Below are positions 1-13,182 of a DNA stretch of 64,000 nucleotides, one piece after another. This DNA is from Schistosoma haematobium. Taxonomy: Eukaryota > Platyhelminthes > Trematoda > Strigeidida > Schistosomatidae. The DNA lies in the NCBI RefSeq assembly GCF_000699445.3, contig NC_067196.1, positions 38,522,616 to 38,586,615 on the forward strand. Reading direction: 5' to 3'. Below the pieces are notes generated by a model. That model had not been told where the DNA came from and made no database searches. It saw nothing but the letters and a program-made list of their open reading frames with translations. How positions within the stretch are numbered: the stretch's first letter is position 1; each line of letters begins with the position of its first letter. Position numbers and translations under genes: made by a program.

Positions 1-1080
1 AATGCAAGTTTGGTACTTATATTGGTCTCGAAAATGCTAATAAGATTCGGTGCCCTTCACGAAATAGTAACTTTATTAAACTCTGCCGTAAACTTAGTGG
101 GGATTTAAAATACCTGCCAATAAAGCTGTAGAAAAACAACCAGTCAGCAATGTGACAGAATACTGACTACACCAACTGAGTAACGGGATAGTATTGAGCT
201 GAATGGAATGCGAACATCGGATCCCTATTTAAACTCAAATACTAATTATCCTATGCAAGTCGGCAACCAAGCATAGGTTTATATACTAGAGTTTGAATAT
301 GCATCTTGTGTGAGGCCTAGTGATATTACAGGACTATACTAAATGAATTGAAGGGGGATAAAAACCTGATAAACTACTACAACACTGGATTGGCTAGAGA
401 TCCCTAAATAGTCAGACTTTACGTAAGCTCACATGCAATTTAATAACTAATCCATAAACCAAAGTAGCAAAACGTAGTAGAGATTATAAACACCTTGACT
501 GCTACCACACATGAACATGAACACGAAATAACATAAGACAGAATTGCATAAGTTCATAATTTCTAGAATGATAGTTTACAGTAGTTTGGATGTGTTAATA
601 TCCAATAAGTCACTATTTCTTTGGCGGGAAAATTTCTTCAGTTTTAAAAAACTTCCCTATAGCATGTTCGGAATCGTTGAATTACATATCTATCACACGT
701 AAAAAACAATACCCATCTCCGAGCTTTAAGTTCTACATATTGATCCTGAGGAGTTGAAGTTTTTGACTAAGTTCAGGAGCCGTTATTGTTGAGATGATTC
801 AGGTGTCAAATACATGTTTTATATATACTTGGCTTTACGTGACAAATTTCTTGTGAAAGCCAGTGATATAAGAATCGACAACTATGTAGTTGGGAGTCGG
901 TTGCATTGACCACTAAACCAACGCACCAACTACTCAGTTAATCTTTAGTTTCGATAATTAACTTTACTAATACTGACTATTCAACAATGGAAAATAAAAA
1001 ATTACAAAGTATACTTGATAGATATTCTTGTTAGTGAACTGTTTGGCAACAAGCTTGTTAACAATAAAAATGAACTATAC
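1..1080. other. ADAL intron 5 sequence, no exon recognised
   Basis: AT-rich. I see no further ADAL exon on the minus strand. A tRNA-like patch lies near 850-940 (minus strand), with TGGTTTAGTGG resembling an A box and GTTGTCGATTC resembling a B box, possibly an old SINE. Confidence 0.5.
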
Positions 1081-1303
1081 CTAAAGGTATTTGAGATTTC
1101 AAAACAATTTCTCTTGCTAAAACAGAATTCTCATCTGAATTGGTCAAAAATATTCCGTGCCCCAGTCGATCTGGCAAATGAAGTCTAAGAAATTTACACC
1201 AATCTTCACTTTGATCAGCTGTTTCAGCTATATGTACTGTTGTTTTTAAACCGTATGAACGAGCTGTATTAAGAACTGAAACGAAATCACATAAATTTCC
1301 TAC
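1081..1303 (-). CDS. ADAL: ADAL exon 5 (HIAE and LGHG motifs)
   Basis: 223 nt, from acceptor TTTCAG to a donor GTATAG that splits the codon after IPL. It carries VHIAE and RLGHGIF, the active-site histidine and glutamate segments. The next family block (LCLTSN) would continue in an exon left of this window. Confidence 0.85.
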
Positions 1304-4300
1304 CTGAAACAAAAATCAACATAAGCTGAAATTATTCCCAGTTGTCTTGTATATCGAATTAAACAACAGTTTTTTCCAAGTGAATGGAGACCTTTATAAT
1401 AAATAAATTAAATCTTTGAACATGTTTGAATGGAAGTTATTCAATTTGTATAAGGTCAACAAAGTATTCGTGAGATGAACATGAAAACTTAACAGTAATT
1501 TCAACTTTTAAGTTTAGTTTACATTTATACGTTACATATTATATATCATAGAATAATCTGTATTAATCCCCACATATTATAAATCATCAACATTGTTTTA
1601 CTTTACAATGGCATTAATTATTCATAAACAGGAAGAAATACGCATGGCAAGTTTATTACCTTAACGTTGGTAACATATAACTAGTCATTTATGTAGTGTC
1701 AACACCAAAATAACAATAAAACAAGATTATAACGCTTCTGAAGTTTGAAGCAATAAATTCTTTGTCGATGTGTTGTTTTGTATATTAACTGTTTAGGTAC
1801 ACATAAAACGACTATTGAACAAGTTCATACAACGTATACGATCATATGACCAGTGGATTAGGGACTAAGACTATTAAGCCAGACAGTCTACAGTGATGAC
1901 TTAAAGTGAAAGTGATCTAATAAAATATACGGATCAAGGAGAATTTCTTAGAAAAAAATGTCAGTATTTAAACCAAGATAACCAATTTTACGTGGGACCT
2001 ATGTAGAATACAACAGTCTACAGATGTAAGCTAATGGATCTGTAGTTCGACAGTTTATATACATGATTACTAACTTGTGGATAAAATTTTCGAACTCATA
2101 TTACCTTAACAAGTAATTAGTATATTGCACAGGGTAGGAAATTAATATAGACAAAGTTACTAGTTGGGATACATTCACTGTAAGACGTTACTCACATGAA
2201 TAATCGTGTAAACTAATTGCTCCCTTAATAGTATTTATCGTCATGCTACCTAATTTTCAATGGTGAATATTTTAATGTGACTACTGATCATAGGCCAATA
2301 GGTATCAATGCCAAGGTTGAACTTGATAGTTTCAAATAAATTAGGGATTGGGTAGAAAGTTAATAATAAATATACTATTTGTGATATCCCAATGAGTTCA
2401 TTTCACAAATATTCCAACTTTTATAATTCCTCCTTTTTATACCGTTTTTATTAATCATTAGTCAGTCAGTCAGAAACAACGTAGAACTTCTTACGCACGT
2501 ACATCAGTTCGAGTTGTCATACCACATTAGCACAGAGATGCAGTTGTCGATTCAAATCCCGTAGTGGTAGAGGTAATAAGAGTATAAGCATTAGTGTTTG
2601 GAGATAGTATTTAAAGAGTATAATACAGTGAAATAAATTTGGGAAGAGAAAAAAAAGAGACAAGGAGGAATAGTCAGTCAGTCAATCAGCTAAAACGTAG
2701 GACCAGGCACATATGTGCATCGGTCCAGGTTGCCATACCGCATCAGCACAAGATGAACACCGGATTCATAGCAGTGGTTAGGTCAAAGGTAGTAATATGT
2801 AAGAGAAAGATTGCATATAGAGATATAGTACAAGAAGAAAGAATTGGTTCGTAGAAAGAAAGATATGAAGCGATTTTATCCTCTTAGTTTAAGGGAAGAC
2901 AGGGAGTGTATACACCGACGCCATTGTGATCGATACTGAGCTATGTCACCAAGAGTCTCCAACCATTGGTTACGATAGTCACGCGGACCCCAACCAAGTA
3001 GTCTGCATCTACTAACATGGCTCAGACTAGAAGTTAGTGTCTTCAAGCACTGATGCCACGTTTTGGTTTGGCCGCCCCTAACTTTCTTCCAACCATTTCC
3101 AATACCGGATAGCATTGCACGTCGTGGTAATCGGTGTTCAGGCATACGTAACACGTGGCCCAACCATCTCAGTCGATGAAGATTCATAACCTCATCAACT
3201 AATTTACCATCATTTCCTGATACCCTGCGTCTAACCTCACTATTACTTACCCGGTGATCCCAGCAGACGCCAGCAATATTTCTAAGGCATCTGTGGTCAA
3301 ATACTAATAGCTTACGAGTGTCTTCTACCCTTAATGGCCATGTTTCGCTGCCGTAAATTAAAACAGAACGGACTGCCGCGCAGTATACTCGTCCTTTTAT
3401 TGATAGACGGATATCTCGCCTTCGCCATAGGTGACGCAAGTTGGCAAAAGCCAATCGAGCTTTTCGAATCCGTGCTGAGATTTCGTCCGATACCAACCCA
3501 TTAGGGCTGATCAGACTTCCAAGATAAGTGAAGTTGTCAACGCGTTCGACTACTTCACTCCCTATCCTTAGTTCAGGTGTTGACGCAAACTAGTCAGTCC
3601 TGAAACAACAACTTGCATTTAGAGGGAGAGAAGCGCATTCCAAACATCCTGGCATTGTTGCTCAGTGCTACCAGAAGACTCTGCATTTTGTCAGCGTCTT
3701 CACCAAACAGGACTATGTTATCTACGTATTCTAAGTCGATAAGTGGACCTCCTGGTAGGAGATCAATACCCGAGAACTCAGTCGACGAGAAAGTTATTTC
3801 CATCAGTAGATCTATGATGAAGTTAAACAAAAATGGAGAGAGTGGACAGCCTTGACGGACACCACTTGAGGTTGCAAAAGCAGATGACAGTTCGCCATAA
3901 GCTCTGACTCGACTAGTAGTGTTCGAGTAAAGAGCCTTTACAAGGTTTATGTACTTCTGGGGTACGCCTTTCAATGACAGACACTGCCACAGAATCTCGC
4001 GGTCTACCGAGTCAAATGCTGCTTTTAAGTCGAGAAAGACCACCATCGTCGGACGCCGATAAGTATGCCTGTGTTCTAGAATCTGACGAATGGTGAATAT
4101 GTGGTCGATGCAGCCACGACCAGGTCTGAAGCCAGCTTGAGTCTCTCGTGTTTGCAGTTCACGAGTCTTAGTTAGGCGTCTGATAATCATCCAGGCTAGT
4201 ATTTTAGATATTATATTAGTTAAACTAACCGGATCGATACGCACTGCATGCTTGTCGAAGGCAGTTGCAAAACCCTAATTCGAAACTAACTGTGCAAGTG

Positions 4301-7300
4301 ACCTCGAAAGTCCAAAGGCGTGAGTAGCTTATATGGTTATTTGGTCAACATTTAATATGGGATTCCATATCACGTGTATCAGGGACATCACACATTTCTA
4401 TGATGAAGTTAAACAAAAATGGAGAAAGTGGACAGCCTTGACAGACACCACTTGAGGTTACAAAAGCAGATGACAGTTCGCCATAAGCTATGACTCAACT
4501 TGTAATGTTCAAGTAAAGAACCTTCACAAGGTTTATGTGATTTTGAGGTATACCTTTCAATGACAGACAATGCCACAGAATCTCGCGGTCTACCGAGTCA
4601 AACGTTGCTTTTAAGTCAAGAATGACCACCATTGTCGGACGCCGATAAGTATGCCTATGTTCTAGAACCTAACGAATGGTGAATATATGGTCGATGCAGC
4701 CACGACCAGGTCTGAAGCCAGCCTGATTTTCTCGTGTTTGCAGTTCACGAGTCTTAGTTAGGTGTCCTATAATTATCGAGGCTGGTATTTTAGATACTAT
4801 ATTAGTTAAACTAATCCCTCTATGGTTGTCACAGGATGATTTTGACCCTCTCTTATATATTACGATGATAAATGATTGTGACCAGTTAGATGGGATAACG
4901 TCCAACTCCCAGATTTTAGCTAAAATACTAGTCAACCTAATAGCTAAAATTGGACCACCATCCTTAAAGACCTCTGGAGCCAATCCATCTGGACCAGCTG
5001 CCCTTCCTCGTTTCAGATTAACTATAGCCTTTTGAACTTCAGCAAGAGTTGGGGGACCTACTTCAATGTTCCATTCACACTGTCTGGGAATGGAGGGTAG
5101 TTGTAGAGTAGCTGAAGGCCAGCTGAACTGTTCTCTGAAATGTTCCGCCTATCGTTCTAAACGCCTGGACTGGGAGCAGATGAGTGTATCGTCTTTTTCC
5201 GATATAATCTCACTTACACTTGACTTATTAATTCCAGTTTCTTTTATTAGTCTGTAAAGCTGTCTTGTGTTCCCTATAGTCGCCGCCTTTTCCATCTCTT
5301 TTGCTTTCGTTGCCCACCACTGCTCACGGTCGTTTCTTAGACTTTTTCTTAACCTAGATCTGATTTGTTGTCGCTCTTCATAATGTTCAGAACCTGATGG
5401 GACGAGTTTGCGAGAATCCATCAGTGTGATAGACTTTGAAGAAATCCACTGGTTCTTTGTAACCCTGTGGTGTAAATCACTGATAGATGTCACTGCTGTT
5501 TCCACAGCTGTTTGTATGGCTTTCCAAGCAACAACTGGGTCAACCTCGTTTTCAGAACTACCTAATCGTGACCTCAGTTGTTCCTGGAACCTACTTTTGG
5601 TTTCCTTGCTACTCAGTTCGGTTCTAATGGGTCTTTTTACTGTGGCTTTTTTGCGTCCAGTGAGGCGCAAGCAGATGCGTGCCCGTATTAGGGCATTGCC
5701 AGAGTCCAAGCAGGTACTCCAGAATGAGCGACAATCTTCTACCGACCCTCTCCAACGATGACTGATGGCAATATGGTCTATTTGAGTCCATCGTTGGTTT
5801 GGTGCAGGCGGTCGCCATGTTAGACGATGTCTCTCCTTATGCTTAAAATTTGTGTTTGTTAAAAATAAGCGGTTGTCTGAGCACAGTTGCAGCAGACGGT
5901 CACCATTATCTGTTCGCTGTGCCGGAATGCTAAAATATCCACCTAAATGCCTTTCTGTTTGGTTTAAGCTACCTATCTGAGCATTAAAGTCATCCCTACG
6001 AGTACTATGTCTGAGCGTTTAGCTTTCTGAAGAAGTTCGGACAGTTTTCTGTAAAATTCATCTTTCACATCATCTGAGCTGCAGTCAGTGGGAGCGTAGG
6101 CAGAAACGACGAAAAGGCAACGACGTGTGTCCCTATCCTTCCGAGTTCTTACGGAGCCGTTTAACCGAACAGCACATAAACGACTATCAACGGAGATACA
6201 CTCTAACAGTGTTTGTTCCTCCCTCATGCTTAGTGATATGCCTACACCTGCCAGTCCATGAGAACTGGCCATCGGGTCACCAGATACATGTAGGGTGTAT
6301 CTCGTTGGCTCTCCGTTTTGCCGAGGTGAGGTCAAGTGAATGACCACACTGGAATCCTGTATGCGTGTTTCGGAGACACAGCATACATCAATGGAAAGAG
6401 ACTCTAGGGTTTTAGCCAAGGAAGCCTGCTGACCGATTTGACATAGAGTGCGTACGTTGAAAGCTCCAATGTGTAGTTTGGAGCGAGGTTTCAGTAGACC
6501 TGGGACAGAGTTTTGAGCACTAGAATCGTTGGCTATGGTGACACTTGAGGAGGAAGCCGAAGGAGGAAGTTTAGGGTTGAAAGTCGATGTAGGAGAAATA
6601 ATAGGAATTGAAGAGGAAGGTTGATTATGAATACAGTGGTCTTGGGTGCTGTTAGAGGTATGAGGGCGGTTATCACTTCCCGGTTGCCCACACCGTGGAA
6701 GGGTTCTTCTGGAGGTACCTGAAAAGGAAATTAGATTAGAGGCGGTCTCAGTGACCTGAGAGCGTGACCGCAGTGCCCAAGGGACAACTGCTTGAGGCCG
6801 GTCGCGCACGGCCTTTTCGTGGGAGGTTTTTGACGTGTTAGCTCCGTCCTTTAAAGGGCCTTACCGCCGGAGACGGAAATCCGTGAGGTAAGGTGAGGTG
6901 CGCATTTTTAGGGTCGACCTTTTCTAACCCCACCCCTCCTTATGGGAAGGCAGCATCGCTGTCATGCTGGTTGTCTGAAGGAAACACCTTACTGCTGTCA
7001 CACCTCTGTACAGTCATCAGTACGACTTCGTCTTCGGACCTAGGGTTTGTTGCTTTTAGTCTTACCGCTCTTCAACCGACCTGTCTGACATGGTAGGACC
7101 TTGAGGAACGGTTGTTCCAGCCAGTATAGCTCGGTCGCTTCATCACGATAGGCAAGCCCGACCACCACGTCAAGGTAGCAACAACGGTCGGGTAGGAGGA
7201 ATAAGGAGATCAAAATTTGGGAGAACACAAAGAGTGAATGCACCAGCGCCATTGCAAACGATCTTGAGCCATGTCATTCAGGGTCTCTAACCATCGGTTG

Positions 7301-10300
7301 CTATCATCTCGCGGTCCCCAACCAAGAAGTCTACACCTACCAACATGACTCAGTCCACTTGTCAGTGACTTCATGGACTTGTGCCATGTTTTGGTTTGGC
7401 CGCCTCTAGCTTTCTTCCAAACTACTCCTATACCAATGAACATCGCACGTCGAGGTAGTCGGTCATTGGGCATACGTAACACGTGTCCCAGCCATCTCAA
7501 CTGAAGTTTCACTACGTCATCAATTGATTTGCCATCCTTACCTAGTACCCGTTTCCTGACAACTGCGTTACTTACTCGATGGTCCCAGGATATCCGAGCA
7601 ATGTTTCGAAGGCACCTATGATCAAATACTAGTAACCTACGAATATCCTCTACTCTTACCGGCCATGTTTCACTGCCATAAAGTAGGACGGAACGAACTG
7701 CTGCGCAGTAAACACGTCCTTTGGTTGATAGACGGATATCTCGCTTACGCTATAAACGACGCAAATCGGCAAAAGCTAGTCGATCCTTCTGTATCCGTGC
7801 TGAGATTTCGTCACACATCAGATCACAAGGGTTGATGAGACTTCCAAGATAAGTGAAGCGGTCGACACACTCAACTACTTCACTCCCTATCATTAGTTCG
7901 GGTGTCAATGCAACCAAATCCTGAAGAAACATTTTGCATTTCGAGAGGGAGAATCACATCCCGAACATGCTTGCATTGTTGCTTAGAGTGGTCAGAAGAC
8001 TCTGCATTTTGTCAGCGTCTCCACTAAATAAAACTATGTCATCAGCATATTCCAAGTCAACAATTGAATCTCCCGGTAGAAGTTCAACCCCTGGAAAGTC
8101 AGATGAGCAAAATGTTATATCTAAAAGCACATCAACGACAAAGTTAAGCAAAAATGGAGAGTGTGGACAGCCCTGACGAACACCACTTGAGATAATCAAT
8201 TCTGATGACAGTTCGCCATAAGCTCTCACTCTACCAGTTGTGTTCGAGTAGAGAGCCTTTATAAGGCTAATGTACATCTTTGGTACTCCTTTCAGTGACA
8301 AACACTGCCATAGAACTCTATGATCAACAGAGTCGAATGCCGCCTTAAGGTCGAGAAATACTACCATTATGGGGCGTCTGAATGTGTGTCTGTGTTCTAG
8401 AACCTGACGTAGTGTGAATATCTGATCTATACAACCACGTCCAGGTCGAAAACCAGCCTGATTTTCTCTAGTCTGTTCTTCACGAGCTTTGGTTAGGCGT
8501 CGAAGTATTATTGAAGCTAATATTTTGGACACTATATTAGTCAATCTGATTCCTCTGTGATTTTCACAAGAGGACTTTTGTCCTTTCTTATAGACTGGTA
8601 CAATCAGTGGTTGAGACCAGTCAGATGGCATTACGTCCAGTTCCCAGATTCTACCTAAGACCTCAGTCAATCTCACTGCTAATACTGGACCACCATCCTT
8701 AAAAATCTCAGTGATAAAGCTGTCAGGGCCTGATGCTCTTTCACGCTTCAGATTTCCTATAGCTTTTTCAACTTCGTAAAGAGTCGGAGGACCTACGTTA
8801 ACTTGCCATTCAGGTTGACTGGAGATCGTGGGAAACTGAAGTGTGGCTGTAGGCCAGTTGAACTGATCCCTAAAGTGTTCTGCCCATCCATCCAATCTCC
8901 TGGATTGAGAATGAATAATATGTCCATCTTTCTCTGAGATTGTTTCGCTAACAGTCGGGTTCCTAATTCCGCTTTCCTTAACAAGTCTGAACAATTGTCT
9001 GCTGTTATCTATTGCCGTTGCCTTTTCCACCTCTCTTGCTTTCGCTACCCACCACTGTTCGCGATCATTGCGTAGGCTTTATATCATTCAGTGCTTAAGC
9101 TGACTCCGCTCTTCGTTATGCTCGGAGCCAGATGGAATGAGTTCTCGAGCATCTATCAGTGAGGTAGATGCTGCTGAGATCCAGTATTTCTCCTCAACCT
9201 TATGGTTTACCTGACTAGCAGTTATCACTGGTTTCCACAGTTTTGCGGATATCATTCCATGCTGCCTCGGGGTGGGCATCACATACATGGCTGCCTAACT
9301 GTTTTCCTAGTTGTTCCTGAAATATGCTTTTAGCTTGACTATCATTAAGTAGGACCCTAAGAGGTTTCCTTACAGCGTCTTTCCTACGTCCAGTAAGACG
9401 CAGACAGATACGCGCTCGTACTAGAGCATGATCTGAATCTAAGCATGTGCTCCAGAATGAGCGAAAGTCTTCTATCGAGCTCCTCCATCGGTGACTGATA
9501 GCGATGTGATCTATTTGGGTCAAACGTTGGGACGAATTTGGAGGTCGCCATGTCATAAAGTGTTTTCCTTATACTTAAAGTTAGTATTTGCAAGGAACAG
9601 GCGGTTATCTGAGCATGATTGCAACAGACGGTCGTTATTATCTGTTCTTTGAGTCACGACACTATAAGATCCACCCAGGTGTCTTTCCCTTTCGCTTAGT
9701 TTACCTACTTGAGCATTAAAGTCACCAGCCACTATTGCTACATCAGAGTGCCCAACTTTTTGGAGGTCAGAAAGCTTTCTGTAAAACTAATCTTTTACAT
9801 CATCTGAGCTGCAGTCAATGGGAGAGTAGGTAGAGACGACGAAGAGGCAACGACGAGTGTCCCTATCTTTACGAGTCCTTACTGTTCCGTTTAGTCGGAC
9901 AGCGCACAAACGACTGTCTACTGGGATTCAGTCTAAGAGAGCTAGTTCCGCCCTATGACCCAGTGCTATACCTACACCAACCAGACCTTGAAAAGCAGTA
10001 TCAGGGTTTCTAGATACAGGAAGCGTGAGTCGTAATGGTTCTTTATTTCGATATGGTGAGGTCAAATGAATGACCTTTTCTAACCCCTTCCTTCCATGTG
10101 AGAAAGCAGTATCGCTGCCCATGCTGATTGCTAAAGGAAACACCTTACTTCTGTCACACCCCCCTCAACAGTCATCAGTACGACCTCACCCTCAGATCTT
10201 GAGTTGCTGCTTATAGTCTTACCGTTCTCCAGTCGACCTGTTTGGCATGGTAGAACCTACAGGAACATATGATCCAGCTAGTATAGCTCGGTTGGGTCAT

Positions 10301-13182
10301 CACGATAGGCAAGCCCGACCACCATGTCAAGGTAGCAGCTACAGTCAGGTTATTAATCGTTATCCATAAGAACATTTGCTTTATTGTGATATCAAGTATG
10401 TACACTAATCTTTAATGAATAATACTATTATGTTCAAGTTGTATGCAGCTGATAAGAAACCACGAAATAAAAAGAATTCATGTTATTCTACCACGTTTTT
10501 TGTTCTTGCTCTATTTGAATAACTTGTTTGAACACTAAGATATTGGTGCACTCAAATATACCTTGCTGGTGAGTATTATGACGGATCTTATTAGTAACTT
10601 TATCTTTCGAGTACTCCATTTAAATTCTTAACACCAAAACGTCCAATAGGTAGATTATCAATGATCGGATTTCACACAAAAATGAATTGGTTGGTAGGAA
10701 AATATCTCGAAACACTATTATTATTATTACTGACAAACACACTATTTCTTATAAAGCATTTAAATTTTCTTTAAGCTATCATATACATAATACCTTAATT
10801 TCTAGCATTTGATACGTGTTATAATTTTATTATTTTCATTTAAGTTTTACAATCAGACAATAATAAAAACACATTACCAGCGATTGTTTTATAAGTAACT
10901 CCAATTAATCAGGTGTGATATGAACAACTACTAAATACCCTGAAATAAAGCACAGTAGAACCGACTAAGTGATTATACAACATTGTTGGGTTGAGTTATG
11001 GATCAATTTAGTAGAGGAAGTACAATCAAATATGAGATTATGAAAATTAAGTCATTAGGAATTTTTAAACAGATGAACCTACTAGTGGATTTCCGCTGAG
11101 ATCAATGCCTGATACCAATCCATTGGAATAGTATTCCTTTGCTAACTCTAAAGTGAGTAACGCTTCATCAAGACTTTTAGATCTGTCTATAGATAGTATT
11201 AATGTCACATATATTTTATTATCAAGTACACTCGGTGCATTCTGTATTCCTCTGATTACCGCATTCAAATAAGAACGATGAGTTGGAATTGGTCGTAACG
11301 TAGTCCTCAATTCCAAAAGAATGACGTTTTCTTGATGAAATTCTTCAATAACGGAAGTTGTAGCCTACAATTTAGTGTAGACGTGTAGCAAGTGAAACGA
11401 ATAATAATTATTGTAAAACCCAAATATTTTTATATGGAAATACATGTCACACCAACAACATGTACAAATAAACGCTTTTAAGGGTCAGGAACACAAAAAC
11501 AATGCAAAAAAACGAAGTTAATGTTAGGAAAGATTAATTTGGTGGCTAGAGAACTTAATATTTGAACAGAACCTGGCTAATGCCATTTAACCTAATTTTC
11601 AGGAAAAAGACTCTTACACTGAAACAATTTCAACTGAAGAATCATATAGATAATTTTGATGTATTATTTTATTATATTTTTTATTTTACTGTCATTTTGT
11701 GGTACTTCAAATACAAATCCTGTTGAGATGTTTTTCTGTACATTTTCTTCGCGGTGAAAAATCATACATCTGCATCATAATGTTTCACAAACTCCTTGAT
11801 TATACTCCACACTATAAAGATCTAAGTTATCAGTCAAATTAAAATCAATTACATGAAATGAACTTCAGGAACTAAACGAGAATTTTTCTCAATTAAAATA
11901 AAACTACGAAAGAAATAACTTGACATTCGGATATTGGGATATTTTATTGCAAGAACATTTACTCTGTACAAATAAGAACATTAGAAATAACCGTCTAAGC
12001 GTTGACAACAAGTACGGAAGAAAATGAAGAGGGCGATGTAAGAAATGATGTGCATCAATTGCTGAAAATGTATACAAATTATCGGTACTCCTTTCATCCC
12101 CATAACATGAATGATTACTTCTTGATACATAGAAAAACGAATATGTACTAGTGGTTTGTCAAGATAGAAGGGTGAACCCGAGACCTAAGATATATATATA
12201 TATATATCGAAGGCTAATGTAGAATAAGATCCATAAACTGACTACACTGAAGGAAATCAGCGGAGCTAAGAGGTGTAGTACATCCATCGGTCATATAATA
12301 ACCCATATTAACTATGAGAAGGCAATATAGTTAGACACTCTCAAAAAGCCTCTCTTGATATACTCCACTACAGTCACCAGTACAATTTCATCCACAAAAA
12401 TATTACCATCGAACAACTAGTGTTGAAGACGGATAAAAGAAAGCTGGGGCGGCCAGACTAAAACGTTGTATCAGTCCATAAAGTCACCAACTTCCGGTCT
12501 GAGCCATGTTGGTAGACGCAGACTACTTGGTTGGGGTCTGCGCGACTATCTTAACCAATGGTTGGAGACTGTGTGACAGAACCGATCACAACGGCGTAAG
12601 TGTATAAACTCTCTGTCCTGCCTTGAACCGTGAGATTAAAATTACTTTATATCTCCCTTTCTATGAACTAATTCACTCTGCCTGTATCATATCTTTATAT
12701 GCAATCCTTCTTTACATATTACTACCATCGAAGAAACTACTGTGAATTTGGTGTTTGTTTTGTTGTGCTAATGAGGTGTGGCAACTTGGACCGTTGTATA
12801 TATGTACCTGGTCCTACGTTGTAACTGACTGACTGGCATGTTTATCAAAGGGTAAATAAACTATTATATCAAAAATGCATACTCTCTCCAAAATCTCTGG
12901 CGTTTCAATTAATTTGTGGATTGTTCGGAAAGCATCAAAACACCTACATACATAATTTTAAAGGTAAGTAAAACTCCATAATTACCTATTCACATCCCCG
13001 TTCCATGTTTCAAAATCAAAACCTGGATTAATGTTCTGAACATCACGGTTGGTAATTGATTCACGCTTCAAAAACGCCGAACTAATACTCCCAGAAAGGT
13101 GGGCATGCAACTCCTAATCATTAATATATGTGTAATCAAATCTACATACAATTTTCGGTAAATTGTGGTAAAAACTGTTCAT
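1081..13182 (-). CDS. ADAL: Adenosine deaminase-like protein (ADAL / N6-methyl-AMP deaminase family), 3' end outside window
   Basis: Minus-strand gene. Exons: 13182-13150, 13113-12986, 12943-12883, 11364-11083 and 1303-1081; all junctions are GT-AG and keep frame, giving 242 codons plus 1 nt. The start ATG at 13182 gives MNSFYHNLPKI, matching the family's N-terminal FY-LPKVELHAHL. Visible motifs: zinc ligands H14 and H16 (ELHAHLSGS), LELR near residue 95, IDLSGNP near 162, HIAE (H192, catalytic-type E195) and LGHG (H217). The family deaminates N6-methyl-AMP to IMP in the cytosol; this is family knowledge. C-terminal exons with the SxxDD metal site were not found before position 1. Introns are 36, 42, 1518 and 9779 nt; the last holds RTE elements. 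Exons 1-4 are duplicated inverted at 36-40 kb. Because exon 5 follows on the same strand, I take this as the functional copy. Confidence 0.88.
1304..2460. other. ADAL intron 4, unique-looking AT-rich part
   Basis: No coding frame, RNA gene or recognisable repeat seen. It ends where RTE 3'-terminal sequence starts (CAGTCAGTCAG near 2461). Confidence 0.5.
2461..4250 (-). mobile_element. RTE-clade non-LTR retrotransposon, 3' part (RT and C-terminal domain)
   Basis: Minus-strand RT at 4244-3594 shows [29 protein letters not shown] and GVRQGCPLSPFLF, but the active site reads YVDN instead of YADD. A C-terminal block at 3496-2876 has the SRVCW/WPL-VE and [12 protein letters not shown] motifs of the clade. 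The 3' non-coding end at 2461-2875 contains two similar CAGTCAGTC terminal segments, so an older fragment may underlie it. RT breaks off at 4250. Confidence 0.85.
4391..7195 (-). mobile_element. RTE-clade retrotransposon, 5' part (leader, endonuclease, RT start)
   Basis: Minus strand. The leader is about 6830-7195. The ORF from 6809 has a proline/serine-rich start, then APE-type endonuclease (GAFNVRTLCQIG, VSETRIQD, SAYAPTD); a frame break follows near 5973. The linker is 5709-5149, and RT starts at 4983. The RT region 4395-4830 repeats the one at 3800-4250 with scattered mismatches, so this is a second copy abutting the first, not one intact element. About 140 bp of unrelated sequence lies between (4251-4390). 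Confidence 0.8.
7196..10355 (-). mobile_element. RTE-clade retrotransposon, nearly full length, defective
   Basis: Minus strand. Leader about 10150-10355, endonuclease 10143-9215 in broken frames, RT 9030-7954 with intact YADDIVLF and GVRQGCPHSPFLL, C-terminal segments 7932-7750 and 7512-7210. Stops and shifts separate the blocks. The 3' non-coding end is missing: the copy stops at about 7196, where the leader of the neighbouring copy ends. Both leaders end with similar sequence (GGTAGCA then GGTCGG or AGTCAGG), which marks the true 5' end of the family. Confidence 0.85.
10356..11082. other. ADAL intron 4, right part
   Basis: AT-rich, no gene seen. The outer boundary of the inverted duplication is at 10986. 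Confidence 0.5.
11083..11364 (-). CDS. ADAL: ADAL exon 4
   Basis: 94 codons, from acceptor TTGTAG to donor GTAGGT. It contains VILLELRTTLRP, the SIDRSKS strand and the VSGIDLSGNPL strand of the TIM barrel. The second copy at 39743-40024 encodes the same protein segment without a change over the 83 residues from the internal methionine. Confidence 0.88.
12430..12850 (+). mobile_element. RTE 3'-terminal fragment in ADAL intron 3
   Basis: Plus strand: frames with [20 protein letters not shown] followed by the 3' non-coding end with AGGTGTGGCAACTTGGACC. 5'-truncated copy. The mirror copy lies at 36655-37075 in the right arm. Confidence 0.75.
12883..12943 (-). CDS. ADAL: ADAL exon 3
   Basis: 61 nt between acceptor GTAG and donor GTATGC, encoding CFDAFRTIHKLIETPEILER. 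This corresponds to the ECF-F-TIHQL segment of the family. Joining AG from exon 2 with G here restores an arginine codon, so the frame holds. Confidence 0.85.
12986..13113 (-). CDS. ADAL: ADAL exon 2 (HxH zinc motif)
   Basis: 128 nt encoding ELHAHLSGSIS followed by a variable linker with GFDFETWNGD. It ends AATAG before donor GTAATT, in phase 2. The intron to exon 3 is 42 nt. The HAH motif supplies two metal ligands in the deaminase superfamily. Confidence 0.85.
13150..13182 (-). CDS. ADAL: ADAL exon 1 (start codon)
   Basis: Eleven codons from ATG, ending ATT before donor GTATGT. The following intron is only 36 nt (13114-13149) and ends in TTAG. It encodes the family's short lead-in to the zinc-binding strand. 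It is too short to appear as an ordinary ORF. Confidence 0.8.
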
